The notes beneath the pieces were generated by a model, which was not told where the DNA came from, made no database searches, and saw only the letters and a program-made list of their open reading frames with translations. From contig JBQMXM010000002.1 in NCBI GenBank assembly GCA_052174015.1, forward strand, positions 1 through 64,000: 64,000 nucleotides of DNA, in the 5' to 3' direction. Made by a program: the position numbers and the translations under genes. The stretch is from JABCPO02 sp052174015 (GTDB taxonomy: Bacteria > Bacillota > Clostridia > TANB77 > CAG-508). How positions within the stretch are numbered: position 1 is the first letter of the stretch; each line of letters begins with the position of its first letter. Shown in pieces: positions 24,197 through 32,381 of this stretch.

Positions 24197-25444
24197 TTAT
24201 TTTTTATTCATTTCATCTATTGATACTGATTTTGTATGTTCAATTTTAACCCATTTTGTATTTGGTTTAATTAATGATTTTAAATTTATTAATATCCATG
24301 ACCCCATAAATATTGGGAACAAGAATACTGCTTTTAACATTGGTTTTAATTTTCTACCATCTACTAAAATTATAAATATTGCTACAAATATTGGTACAAT
24401 AAATGTAGAGAATAGGTATTGACCATAGTTAAGCATTAAGTCTTGTAAACTCATTTCTCCCATCATAAAGAATATTGTATTTACTACTAATAATAATAGT
24501 GTTAATAATAGGATTGGGATTCCTAAAATGTATAAAAATGCATCAAAATTCATTAATGTTTTTTCTTTAACTACTGCTGTTGCTAAGTCTTTAGTATATC
24601 CCTTTACACATTGTAAGTGTCCTACTGTCCAACGTTCACGTTGTGTCCAACTTTGTTTAAATGTTAAAGGTTGTTCATCATATACTATTGCATCTTTAGC
24701 CCATCCTAATTTTGTTCCTTTAGCTATATTTATTAATGAAAACTCTATATCTTCTGTTAATGTTGTTGTATTCCACCCTGATGGTACTAATAATTCCCAT
24801 TTTACCATAAATGCTGTACCATTAATTAATGGTGATAATCCTACATTGTATCTTGCTAAATGATATAATCTATTCATCATCCAATAGAATATTGCATATC
24901 CTCCAGATACCCAAGTATCTTCTGGATTTTTTATATCCCTATATCCTTGTACTAAAGTTTCTCCTTGACATAATTTTTTATTCATTATTTCTACAAAATG
25001 TTTTTCAACAATATTGTCTGCATCAAATATTATTAAAGCATCATAAGATTTCTTTTCTTCCATCATCTTATTTAAAAACCAATTTAAAGCATATCCTTTT
25101 GTTTTTTTAGTTTCATCAAATCTTTCATATACAGTTGCTCCAGCTTTTCTAGCTATTTCTGCTGTATTGTCTGTACAGTTATCTGCAATAACATATACAT
25201 CAAACATTTCTTTTGGATATGTTTGTTCTTGTAAACTTTGTACTAATTGTCCTACAACGGCTTGCTCATTATGTGCTGGTATAATAACTAAAAATTTATG
25301 ATTTTTATTAAATAATATTTTCTTTTCTTTTATTTTAAATAATGATGCTATACTTATAATTAATTGATATGTCCAAAATATCATAATTACCCAAATTAAT
25401 AATTGTTGTATTAATCCTAAGGTATTTCTAAATTGATCGCTCAT
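24197..25444 (-). CDS. membrane-bound family 2 glycosyltransferase
   Basis: Processive-type GT2 enzyme that transfers sugar from a nucleotide sugar, at the membrane. Product of 415 residues from ATG 25444 (GGAG six bases upstream; an ATG four codons earlier is an alternative). An N-terminal transmembrane helix precedes the GT-A domain: IIPAHNEQAVVGQLVQSLQE, IADNCTDNTAE, FDADNIVE, TLTEDIEFSL and the product-site QRERW. Three or four C-terminal helices follow (LYILGIPILLLTLLLLVV and others). This is the layout of chitin, hyaluronan and poly-N-acetylglucosamine synthases; the sugar cannot be told from sequence. It has its own promoter and terminator. Confidence 0.88.
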   Translation of the reverse strand: MSDQFRNTLGLIQQLLIWVIMIFWTYQLIISIASLFKIKEKKILFNKNHKFLVIIPAHNEQAVVGQLVQSLQEQTYPKEMFDVYVIADNCTDNTAEIARKAGATVYERFDETKKTKGYALNWFLNKMMEEKKSYDALIIFDADNIVEKHFVEIMNKKLCQGETLVQGYRDIKNPEDTWVSGGYAIFYWMMNRLYHLARYNVGLSPLINGTAFMVKWELLVPSGWNTTTLTEDIEFSLINIAKGTKLGWAKDAIVYDEQPLTFKQSWTQRERWTVGHLQCVKGYTKDLATAVVKEKTLMNFDAFLYILGIPILLLTLLLLVVNTIFFMMGEMSLQDLMLNYGQYLFSTFIVPIFVAIFIILVDGRKLKPMLKAVFLFPIFMGSWILINLKSLIKPNTKWVKIEHTKSVSIDEMNKK

Positions 25445-25476
25445 TTTCAACTCCATTTATTTTTTATTCCATTATT

Positions 25477-25505
25477 ATTATACTAAATTTATTAATTTTT
25501 TGCAA
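25477..25505 (-). promoter_or_regulatory. sigma-A-type promoter for the GT2 gene
   Basis: Minus strand TTGCAA, 17-bp spacer, TATAAT, about 30 bases before the start codon. Confidence 0.6.
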
Positions 25506-25518
25506 TTATAATATATAT

Positions 25519-25558
25519 AAAAGAAGTATATATGTGTTATTTTACATATTATACTTCA
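25519..25558 (-). terminator. terminator of the pilus operon
   Basis: GAAGTATA-ATATGT pairs with ACATATATACTTC on the minus strand with one bulge, followed by TTTT. It lies about 35 bases past the pilC stop. Confidence 0.6.
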
Positions 25559-25593
25559 TATTTTAACCTTATTTAACTAATATTTTTTAAATA

Positions 25594-26922
25594 TTATTTA
25601 TCTAAGTATGCTGAGAATAAGAATGTTCCCATATATACTTGAATTAGTGGTACTAACACTACAAGTACAAATACTAAGATTACAGCTCCTACTAATCCAT
25701 ATGTTAATTCTGGTAATACTTTCATTATTTTTGATAGCTTTTCTTCTATATCCATTTCTAAGAATTGTAGAATTTTTTCTATAGTGTCTTGTAAGTTTGT
25801 TTCCATTCCTACTTCTAACATATCTGTACTCATTCTTGAACCTAATTTTGCTTCTTTAAATGGTTCTATCCATGATTCCCCTTTATATATTTGGTTAATA
25901 CCTCGATCTATTAATGAAATCATAATTAGATTATTAGATACATTTCTAGATACTTCTAATGCTTCTTGTATTCTAAGACCACTTTTTAAATTTAATAATA
26001 TTGACCTCATAAGTTTTGTAAAATCTAGACTATATATTAATGAACCAAATATTGGTAATTCATATTTAAGTCTGTCTACATTAAATCTTCCTTTTGGTGT
26101 ATTATAGTAAAAGATAAATGCAGTTATTGATGTTACAATTACTATTGTAGGTATATACCAATAATGTATTAATCCTGTTAATATAGCTTGGAACATAAGT
26201 GTTGCAGCTGGTAAACTTTGTTTTGTTCCAACTTGTGCAAAGACTCCTTGTATTTTTGGTATTGCTATTAATGTTCCTAATATTAACATGATATTTACTA
26301 TTACAAACATAGCTACATTTGGAACAACTATTCTTCTAACTTTCTTTTTTATCTTTTCTTCATCTTCAATATATACTATAGCTTGTTTAATTGATTCTGT
26401 TAATGAACCTGATAATTCTCCAACTTTTATTAAGTTAATAACTAATGATGTAAATATTTTGGGATATTTTTCCATTGGTTGATACATATATTGTCCTTGT
26501 TGGATTGATTCTAATATATCATTTATTATTAATCTTAATTCTGTATTTTCTGTTGACCTTATTATTGTTTTTAATGCATTGATATTATTATATTTAGCTT
26601 CTTTTAACAATAGTAAATTTTGTAAGAAAACAATTACATCTCTTTTAGTTGGTTTTTTCCTTAATAATTCTATTTCTATATTTGCAACTTCTTTAAAATC
26701 TTGCTTTCTTTTATAGTTCATTGTATTTACAGTTCTTTTTAAGTCTACTTGTTTTTGTATATCTGTAATATATTTTTTATTTACTTTTTCTTCTTTTAGA
26801 TTTATAGGGGTTAACTTATTTCTTTTTAGTATTTCAATACATTCCATTTTAGTCTTACCTTGTATTGAACTCCTATATACATTCCCATTTCTATCTATTG
26901 CCTTATATTTAAATGATGGCAT
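25594..26922 (-). CDS. pilC: type IV pilus inner-membrane platform protein PilC/GspF
   Basis: Polytopic platform that couples the assembly ATPase to pilin insertion. Product of 442 residues. The N-terminus has the family's MPSFKYKAIDRNGNVYRSS beta unit; then two T2SSF domains follow, each with a central helix pair: near residues 205-225 (VVPNVAMFVIVNIMLILGTL) and 250-270, and a C-terminal helix (YGLVGAVILVFVLVVLVPLI). The block GELSGSLTESIKQAI in domain one is typical. It follows pilB by 15 bases in the same operon. AAAGGA precedes the ATG. Confidence 0.93.
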   Translation of the reverse strand: MPSFKYKAIDRNGNVYRSSIQGKTKMECIEILKRNKLTPINLKEEKVNKKYITDIQKQVDLKRTVNTMNYKRKQDFKEVANIEIELLRKKPTKRDVIVFLQNLLLLKEAKYNNINALKTIIRSTENTELRLIINDILESIQQGQYMYQPMEKYPKIFTSLVINLIKVGELSGSLTESIKQAIVYIEDEEKIKKKVRRIVVPNVAMFVIVNIMLILGTLIAIPKIQGVFAQVGTKQSLPAATLMFQAILTGLIHYWYIPTIVIVTSITAFIFYYNTPKGRFNVDRLKYELPIFGSLIYSLDFTKLMRSILLNLKSGLRIQEALEVSRNVSNNLIMISLIDRGINQIYKGESWIEPFKEAKLGSRMSTDMLEVGMETNLQDTIEKILQFLEMDIEEKLSKIMKVLPELTYGLVGAVILVFVLVVLVPLIQVYMGTFLFSAYLDK

Positions 26923-26937
26923 ATCAAATCCTTTCTA

Positions 26938-28557
26938 TTAATATAATGCTAACTTATTATTTAATTCTTCAAGTGTTGTTTTTTGTTCTAATATCTTTTG
27001 TATTCCATCTATTACTAATGGCTTATAATTTCCATTTAAAGCTATTTTTTTGATTTCAATTGTTGATTTATCTTCCATTATAGCTTGTTTTATTTCTTCA
27101 TCTATATTTAATACTTCATAACATGCAATTCTATCTAAATATCCTGTATAATTACATAGTTTACATCCTACTTTTTCAAATGTTTCTTTTCCTTTAAAAT
27201 CTAATGTTACACCATATTTTTCTGCAATTTGTGTCATTATTTCTTTTTCTTCTTTTGTAAATTCTCTTTTTTTAGCACAATGTGGACATATTTGTCTTAC
27301 TAAACGTTGTGAAACTGAAGTTGCAAGTGTACTTGCAATATCATAATTAGATATTCCCATTTTTCTAAGTCTTGTTATAACTTCTATTGCATCAATTGTG
27401 TGAATTGTTGATAATACATAATGTCCTGTTTGTCCTGATTGCATAGCAATTTCAGCTGTTTCTAAATCCCTAATTTCTCCTACTAGAATAATATCAGGGT
27501 CTTGTCTTAATACGGTTCTTAAAGAATCAGCAAATGATGTGTTTTCATCTATTTCAATTTGGTTTATTCCATCTACTCTAATTTCAACTGGATCTTCAAT
27601 TGTAGTTATATTTATTTCAGGTCTATTTAAATAATCTAAAATTGAATATAGTGTTGTTGTTTTACCTTCTCCTGTTGGTGCTGCAATTACTGTAATACTA
27701 TTTCTTTTATTAAAACTCTTTTTAAGTATTTTTTCATCACGTGGAAATCCTAAATCAAATATATCTCTTATTCCTTTATCTTTTTTAAGCAACCTTAAAA
27801 CTATTTTTTCTCCGTGTACATTTTTTTGTGAAGATACACGAATATTATAATCTGGATATATTATAATTCTTCCATCTTGAGAAGTTTTCTTTTCTTGATA
27901 CATATTAGAAATTGCTTTAATTCTTCCAATTATATTCCCTTGTTTTTTATTACTAATACTTGAAACTGTAATTAATTCTCCATCAATTCTATATCTTATT
28001 CTAACTTCTTTTTCTAATGGCTCAATATGTATATCTGAAGCTCTTTTCTTCATTCCAGTTTTGATTATAGTGTCAATTAATGTAGTTACATCACTATTTT
28101 CTGTAATATTTACATTATCTGAATGTTCTAACCCATCAATTATTTTAAGTATATTTCTTCCAAATGTATAATATACTTCTATATTATATCCTTTTGAAAG
28201 TGCAAGTAGCTCTACTTTTTTAACTAATTTACTATCTTGTGGGTCTGCAAACGCAACCTTTAACTTATTACCTACAATATCAAATGGTAATACTTTGTCT
28301 TGTTTTATTAAATCTACTGAATAAAATTCTTTTATATCTATATTAACATCATTCATTGTAATATCTATACCTGGAAATCCAAAAATATCTGAAGTTACTT
28401 CTAATAATGTTCTTCTATCTGTTAAATCTAATATTTCTAATATCTCTACTAACTTATATTCTGGATGTTGTTTTTGATAATCTAATGCTTTTCTTATCTC
28501 AACATCTGTTATTATTCCTTTTTTTATCAGTTCTAAACCTATTGGTACATTTGCCAT
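26938..28557 (-). CDS. pilB: type IV pilus assembly ATPase PilB/GspE
   Basis: Hexameric motor of pilus extension. Product of 539 residues. An MshEN-type N-terminal domain (residues 1-140) can bind nucleotides such as c-di-GMP in relatives. The ATPase core has the Walker A APTGEGKTTT, where the usual GPTGSGKT has A and E changes, Asp box IEDPVEI, Walker B DPDIILVGEIRD, His box GQTGHYVLSTIHTIDA, and the tetracysteine zinc motif CPHCAKK with CKLCNYTGY. Complete. AGGGAG precedes ATG. It lies between the minor pilin-like gene and pilC in the minus-strand operon. Confidence 0.95.
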   Translation of the reverse strand: MANVPIGLELIKKGIITDVEIRKALDYQKQHPEYKLVEILEILDLTDRRTLLEVTSDIFGFPGIDITMNDVNIDIKEFYSVDLIKQDKVLPFDIVGNKLKVAFADPQDSKLVKKVELLALSKGYNIEVYYTFGRNILKIIDGLEHSDNVNITENSDVTTLIDTIIKTGMKKRASDIHIEPLEKEVRIRYRIDGELITVSSISNKKQGNIIGRIKAISNMYQEKKTSQDGRIIIYPDYNIRVSSQKNVHGEKIVLRLLKKDKGIRDIFDLGFPRDEKILKKSFNKRNSITVIAAPTGEGKTTTLYSILDYLNRPEINITTIEDPVEIRVDGINQIEIDENTSFADSLRTVLRQDPDIILVGEIRDLETAEIAMQSGQTGHYVLSTIHTIDAIEVITRLRKMGISNYDIASTLATSVSQRLVRQICPHCAKKREFTKEEKEIMTQIAEKYGVTLDFKGKETFEKVGCKLCNYTGYLDRIACYEVLNIDEEIKQAIMEDKSTIEIKKIALNGNYKPLVIDGIQKILEQKTTLEELNNKLALY

Positions 28558-28573
28558 ATCATTCTCCCTCTTT

Positions 28574-29785
28574 TTATTTATTTATATAATAATATACTAA
28601 TCCTTTTGAAATATATGCTGCACCTGCTGGATCTCCATATTGAATATCTCTATACATTCTATATTTACTTGCAAGCATATATAATCCTATCATTTCTTTT
28701 GCCATATCTTTTTTTATCCAAGCACCTTTTTTTTCATTATCATATATTTCTGCAATCCTTTTATAATACAAAAACTTTGTTTGATCATTTTCTGATAATG
28801 TTTGATAATCACTATTATTAGTCATTATATTTCTATCTTGTGCATCTTTATCTTTTTTAGGTATTAAATAATTATTACTATCAAATTCTACATCTCCTGA
28901 ATTGTATACACCTCTAATTTTAGTTGGTTTATCATTTTCATCTAATGTACATATTCTAATTTTAGTATGTGGTGTTTTACCTAAATATTGTGTTGTTAAG
29001 ATATTTTTAAAAGTTTGTATATATGAATCACCATATATGTGTTCCATAATATCTTTTATAATACCTGTCAATTCTTTTACATTATTAATATTATTTGGAT
29101 ATGTTATTCTTGGTACATATACATAAGTTTCTTTTTTATCATTCAAATCTCCATTATATGCATCTCTTTTATTCATCATTAAGAATGTTGGAAAACTACT
29201 TCCGTAATATATATTTTTTTCTAATTCTTCTCTTTCATTTGAATTTACTCTTCTAACTTTATAAGTATAACCATATCCTGTTTCTTTAACTACTTTACAA
29301 AAGTCCATATATTCATTATTAGCTACTTCCCAAATTGAATGATAATTACTCTTATCAAGTCCTACCATTTTATAGTATCTTTGTATAATTAAATTTTTTC
29401 TTCTATCTCCTGTAGCTACTACTCGTTTTCCACTTTTTTTTATAGGAATATAATAATCTTGTTCATCTATTACAACTTTTAATATATTATCTTCTTGTTT
29501 TTCTGCAGATTTTATAGTTATTGATACATTTGTATTTTTTTCTTCATATTTATATGGATATGTTGCTGTTGGAACTACTTTTTCTATACCTTTTTCTTCT
29601 ATTTCTCCAAGTAATACTTGTTTTAATTCATTTTTTCTATTATTATGATACATTTGTATATTCAATTCATTAATATGTTTTAACATGTTAAATGCTACAA
29701 ATATTGTTATTGCTAAAATTATAACCGTCATAGTTATATCTATACCTGTTACACCTTTTTTTCCTCTAATCTTTTCTTTTAACAT
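28574..29785 (-). CDS. pilin-like protein with prepilin N-terminus (pilus operon)
   Basis: Product of 403 residues with a prepilin-type start: KEKIRGKKG followed by VTGIDITMTVIILAITIFVA. Cleavage after Gly leaves Asp, not Glu, at mature position 5. The remaining 350 residues form a soluble extracytoplasmic part that is rich in Lys, Asn and Tyr and is not recognised; no cysteine pair stands out. The gene sits between the prepilin peptidase and pilB, so it is a likely minor pilin, adhesin or assembly subunit of this machine. GGGG precedes ATG. Confidence 0.78.
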   Translation of the reverse strand: MLKEKIRGKKGVTGIDITMTVIILAITIFVAFNMLKHINELNIQMYHNNRKNELKQVLLGEIEEKGIEKVVPTATYPYKYEEKNTNVSITIKSAEKQEDNILKVVIDEQDYYIPIKKSGKRVVATGDRRKNLIIQRYYKMVGLDKSNYHSIWEVANNEYMDFCKVVKETGYGYTYKVRRVNSNEREELEKNIYYGSSFPTFLMMNKRDAYNGDLNDKKETYVYVPRITYPNNINNVKELTGIIKDIMEHIYGDSYIQTFKNILTTQYLGKTPHTKIRICTLDENDKPTKIRGVYNSGDVEFDSNNYLIPKKDKDAQDRNIMTNNSDYQTLSENDQTKFLYYKRIAEIYDNEKKGAWIKKDMAKEMIGLYMLASKYRMYRDIQYGDPAGAAYISKGLVYYYINK

Positions 29786-29796
29786 GTTTTCCCCTT

Positions 29797-30741
29797 CTAT
29801 ATATTTAAAAAGTTTGATAAAATCATTATAAATATTGTTATATACATTAATATTAATACAAATGATGTCATTGTTTTTCTTTGTTCTAATTCTGAATATT
29901 TTAATCCTGTTAATTTTGGTAATAATACATCTTTAAGTTTTGTTTCTTTAGCTTTTTCTTTTTTATATGTTTTTAATTTAGGGTCTACTTCAAATTTTTT
30001 ATCTAATTTTTCTTTTAAATCTATAATTTGTAAAATAGAAAGTATTTCATACATAATATATATAATTAATGTTATACCTATTATTCCTGCCATTATTGTT
30101 GGCTCTAAATATATTGTTAATATTAATATTGTTGATAATAGGTCTATTAAATATATTGTTTGTTTATTTTTATTTCTCACATTATATACTTGAATTATTG
30201 TTAAAATCATTAATATAAATAAATATATTATTGATAAATATACACTAAATGTTTCTCCATTTTGTAAGTAAACATATTTTATAAATACATTTATACCTGC
30301 AAACATTGTTCCAAACACCATTAATCCTTTATCAATTACTCCTGTATCTTGATCTATCTTTGCTGTTAAATATATATATGTAAATATAAATGGGAATGAA
30401 ATTAAACTAATCACCTTATATATCAATAACCCTTCTATTTTAAATATGTTTAATGAGTTAAAGAATAATAAGAATATTATTCCTGTAAATATCTCTGTCA
30501 AAAAATATTTACTTGATATTTTTTCTTTACAGTGTCTACATTTTCCTCCTAAAAATATGTATGATAATATTGGAAACAAATCTTTTGCTCCTAATTTTCC
30601 ATTACATACTGGACAAAATGATCTTTCTTTTACAATATCTAAATTTCTTGGAATTCTATGTCTTGCTAATGTGTAAAAACTTCCAAAAAATGTTCCCATT
30701 ATGAAAACTAAAAAATTAATTATTATTATATATACTTCCAT
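29797..30741 (-). CDS. pilD: prepilin peptidase (A24 family, PilD-like)
   Basis: Aspartic membrane peptidase that cleaves prepilin leaders after Gly and may N-methylate the new end. Product of 314 residues. Family features: N-terminal helix with GTFFGSFYTLARHRIPR, cytoplasmic cysteine pairs CPVCNGKLG and CRHCKEK, and one catalytic aspartate in AKIDQDTGVIDKG. Six or more further transmembrane helices follow. The long hydrophilic loop near residues 245-280 (KTYKKEKAKETK) and a final helix extend it beyond the usual 250 residues. First gene of the operon. AAAGGGG precedes ATG. Confidence 0.9.
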   Translation of the reverse strand: MEVYIIIINFLVFIMGTFFGSFYTLARHRIPRNLDIVKERSFCPVCNGKLGAKDLFPILSYIFLGGKCRHCKEKISSKYFLTEIFTGIIFLLFFNSLNIFKIEGLLIYKVISLISFPFIFTYIYLTAKIDQDTGVIDKGLMVFGTMFAGINVFIKYVYLQNGETFSVYLSIIYLFILMILTIIQVYNVRNKNKQTIYLIDLLSTILILTIYLEPTIMAGIIGITLIIYIMYEILSILQIIDLKEKLDKKFEVDPKLKTYKKEKAKETKLKDVLLPKLTGLKYSELEQRKTMTSFVLILMYITIFIMILSNFLNI

Positions 30742-30784
30742 TTTTACCCCTTTATTAAATATATTCTCATAAATTTTATAACAT

Positions 30785-30829
30785 AAAAAAACAAAAAAGT
30801 ATATTTATTTTACACAACTATACTTTTTT
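30785..30829 (-). terminator. terminator after the HAD-UbiA-GT operon
   Basis: AAAAAGTATA and TATACTTTTT form a 10-position stem around a 15-base loop and are followed by a long U-rich tail. It lies about 50 bases after the HAD gene stop. Confidence 0.65.
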
Positions 30830-30876
30830 GTAATATTAATTTTAAATATCTATATACTTTTAATAAGAATATAAAT

Positions 30877-31461
30877 TTATTTGATATATTCTATTAATTT
30901 ATTTCCTTTTACTAAATATCCTTTTTTAGCTATATTTAATAATGGCTTATCACTTAAAGAATCTGTATATGCATTTTCTATTATTACATTTTCAGATATA
31001 TTATTTATTTTAAAATATTCTTTTAACCTATTTATTTTTTCTTCTCCATAACAATTTTTACCAGTATATTTACCTGTTTTTTTATCTACAATTGAAGACA
31101 ATAAATTTTTTTCTTTAATTCCTAATCTAGTTATTATTGGTTTTAATATAAATTCTGGTGATGCAGATATTATAATATCTGTATCTTGTATTTGATTTAA
31201 ATACCATTTTTTTATTTTTTTATCATTAATATCCCAAAATTCTATTATTTCTTTATCAATGTCTGGTATATCTTTTAAAAATTCATAAAAACATTCTTTT
31301 GCTTTTTCTTTTTCTATAATATTCAGTTTATATTTTACCATATATATTATTGCTTTAATTATTCTAAATAATATATATGGTCTTTTTTTTATTGAATATT
31401 TATAGAAGTCTAAAGTTGAATCTCCATCATATATTGTTTTATCAAAATCATATATATTCAT
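30877..31461 (-). CDS. HAD-IB family phosphatase
   Basis: Product of 194 residues of the SerB/HAD-IB type. Motif I is YDFDKTIYDGDS at the N-terminus (nucleophile and acid Asp), motif II is SASPEF, a conserved lysine lies in KNCYGEEKINRL, and motif III is AYTDSLSDKPLL. The helical cap is inserted after motif I. It lies downstream of a UbiA-type prenyltransferase; HAD domains are often fused or adjacent to this UbiA subgroup, and a role in dephosphorylating the prenyl-linked sugar product is the natural guess. Substrate unproven. The gene is probably co-transcribed with UbiA. Confidence 0.85.
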   Translation of the reverse strand: MNIYDFDKTIYDGDSTLDFYKYSIKKRPYILFRIIKAIIYMVKYKLNIIEKEKAKECFYEFLKDIPDIDKEIIEFWDINDKKIKKWYLNQIQDTDIIISASPEFILKPIITRLGIKEKNLLSSIVDKKTGKYTGKNCYGEEKINRLKEYFKINNISENVIIENAYTDSLSDKPLLNIAKKGYLVKGNKLIEYIK

Positions 31462-31482
31462 TATTACTCCTAATATATTACT

Positions 31483-31514
31483 ATTATACTATTATACTAT
31501 TATACTATTATATT
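31483..31514. repeat. four tandem copies of an 8-bp unit
   Basis: ATTATACT repeats three times exactly and a fourth time as ATTATATT, spanning the end of the UbiA gene and the gap before the HAD gene. It overlaps the last codons of UbiA. Such short arrays are prone to slippage and could vary between strains. Confidence 0.8.
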
Positions 31515-32374
31515 ATATAAATTAATCCTATCATCATTAGCATAAAAAATGTAATTAATAGTAATATTATTTTATCTTTAAATACTACTTCTACAGGGTC
31601 TCCTAACCCTTTTTCATTTTTTTCTAAGTTTAATGTATATCTCATACATATTATTATTACAAATGGTATTGTCCAAATAAGTTTATCACCAATATTTTTA
31701 ACTGTTATACTATCAATTGTCCATAATGAATAAAATACAATTGATAATGTTAAAAACATATACATATTTTTATCTAAAAAATCATATGGATATTTTTTTA
31801 ATACCTCACGTGTTTTATTACCTTGTGATAAAAATTCTCCTCTTCTTTTTCCAATTCCTAAATAGAATGACATTGAGATTACTGTTAAATACAACCAATT
31901 AGAAATACTTATATCTACTACTCCTGCTCCATATAATACTCTAAATAAGAATCCTAGCATTAATATTGTTATATCTATTATCGGTTCATTTTTAAGCCCC
32001 TTACTATATAATATATTTAAAACTAAATACATAATTAATATAATTCCAGGTATTTTAAATCCTATTAAATAATAGTTTATAAAAAGTGATATAATTAAAA
32101 GTATCACAGAGAATATGTATGCTTGTGATATTTTTACTTCTCCTGATGCTATTGGTCTTTTGCATTTTTCTATATGCTGTTTATCTTTTTCTACATCACT
32201 AATATCATTTATGATATATACTACAGAAGCAATTAAACTAAATGCTACAAATCCTAATAAAACTTTTAAAAACATAGTTGGATTTAATAATTGCTTACTA
32301 AATATTAATGGTACAAAAAGTAATCCATTTTTTATATAGTGTTTTATTCTCATTAATTTTAAATATTTTTTCAT
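31508..32374 (-). CDS. UbiA-type prenyltransferase, DPPR-synthase-like
   Basis: Membrane enzyme of 288 residues that transfers to or from a polyprenyl phosphate. The first aspartate-rich motif is NDISDVEKDKQHIEKCKRPI, followed by ASGEV, the arrangement seen in decaprenyl-phosphate 5-phosphoribosyltransferase (DPPR synthase) and its homologues rather than in quinone enzymes. The second acidic motif is weaker here (GKRRGEFLSQGNKTREVLKK). About eight transmembrane helices. Its partners, a HAD phosphatase downstream and a polytopic GT-C-like protein upstream, fit a polyprenyl-phosphoryl pentose pathway that feeds a cell-surface glycan. DPPR activity is inference from motifs and context. Confidence 0.78.
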   Translation of the reverse strand: MKKYLKLMRIKHYIKNGLLFVPLIFSKQLLNPTMFLKVLLGFVAFSLIASVVYIINDISDVEKDKQHIEKCKRPIASGEVKISQAYIFSVILLIISLFINYYLIGFKIPGIILIMYLVLNILYSKGLKNEPIIDITILMLGFLFRVLYGAGVVDISISNWLYLTVISMSFYLGIGKRRGEFLSQGNKTREVLKKYPYDFLDKNMYMFLTLSIVFYSLWTIDSITVKNIGDKLIWTIPFVIIICMRYTLNLEKNEKGLGDPVEVVFKDKIILLLITFFMLMMIGLIYII

Positions 32375-32381
32375 TTTTCAC

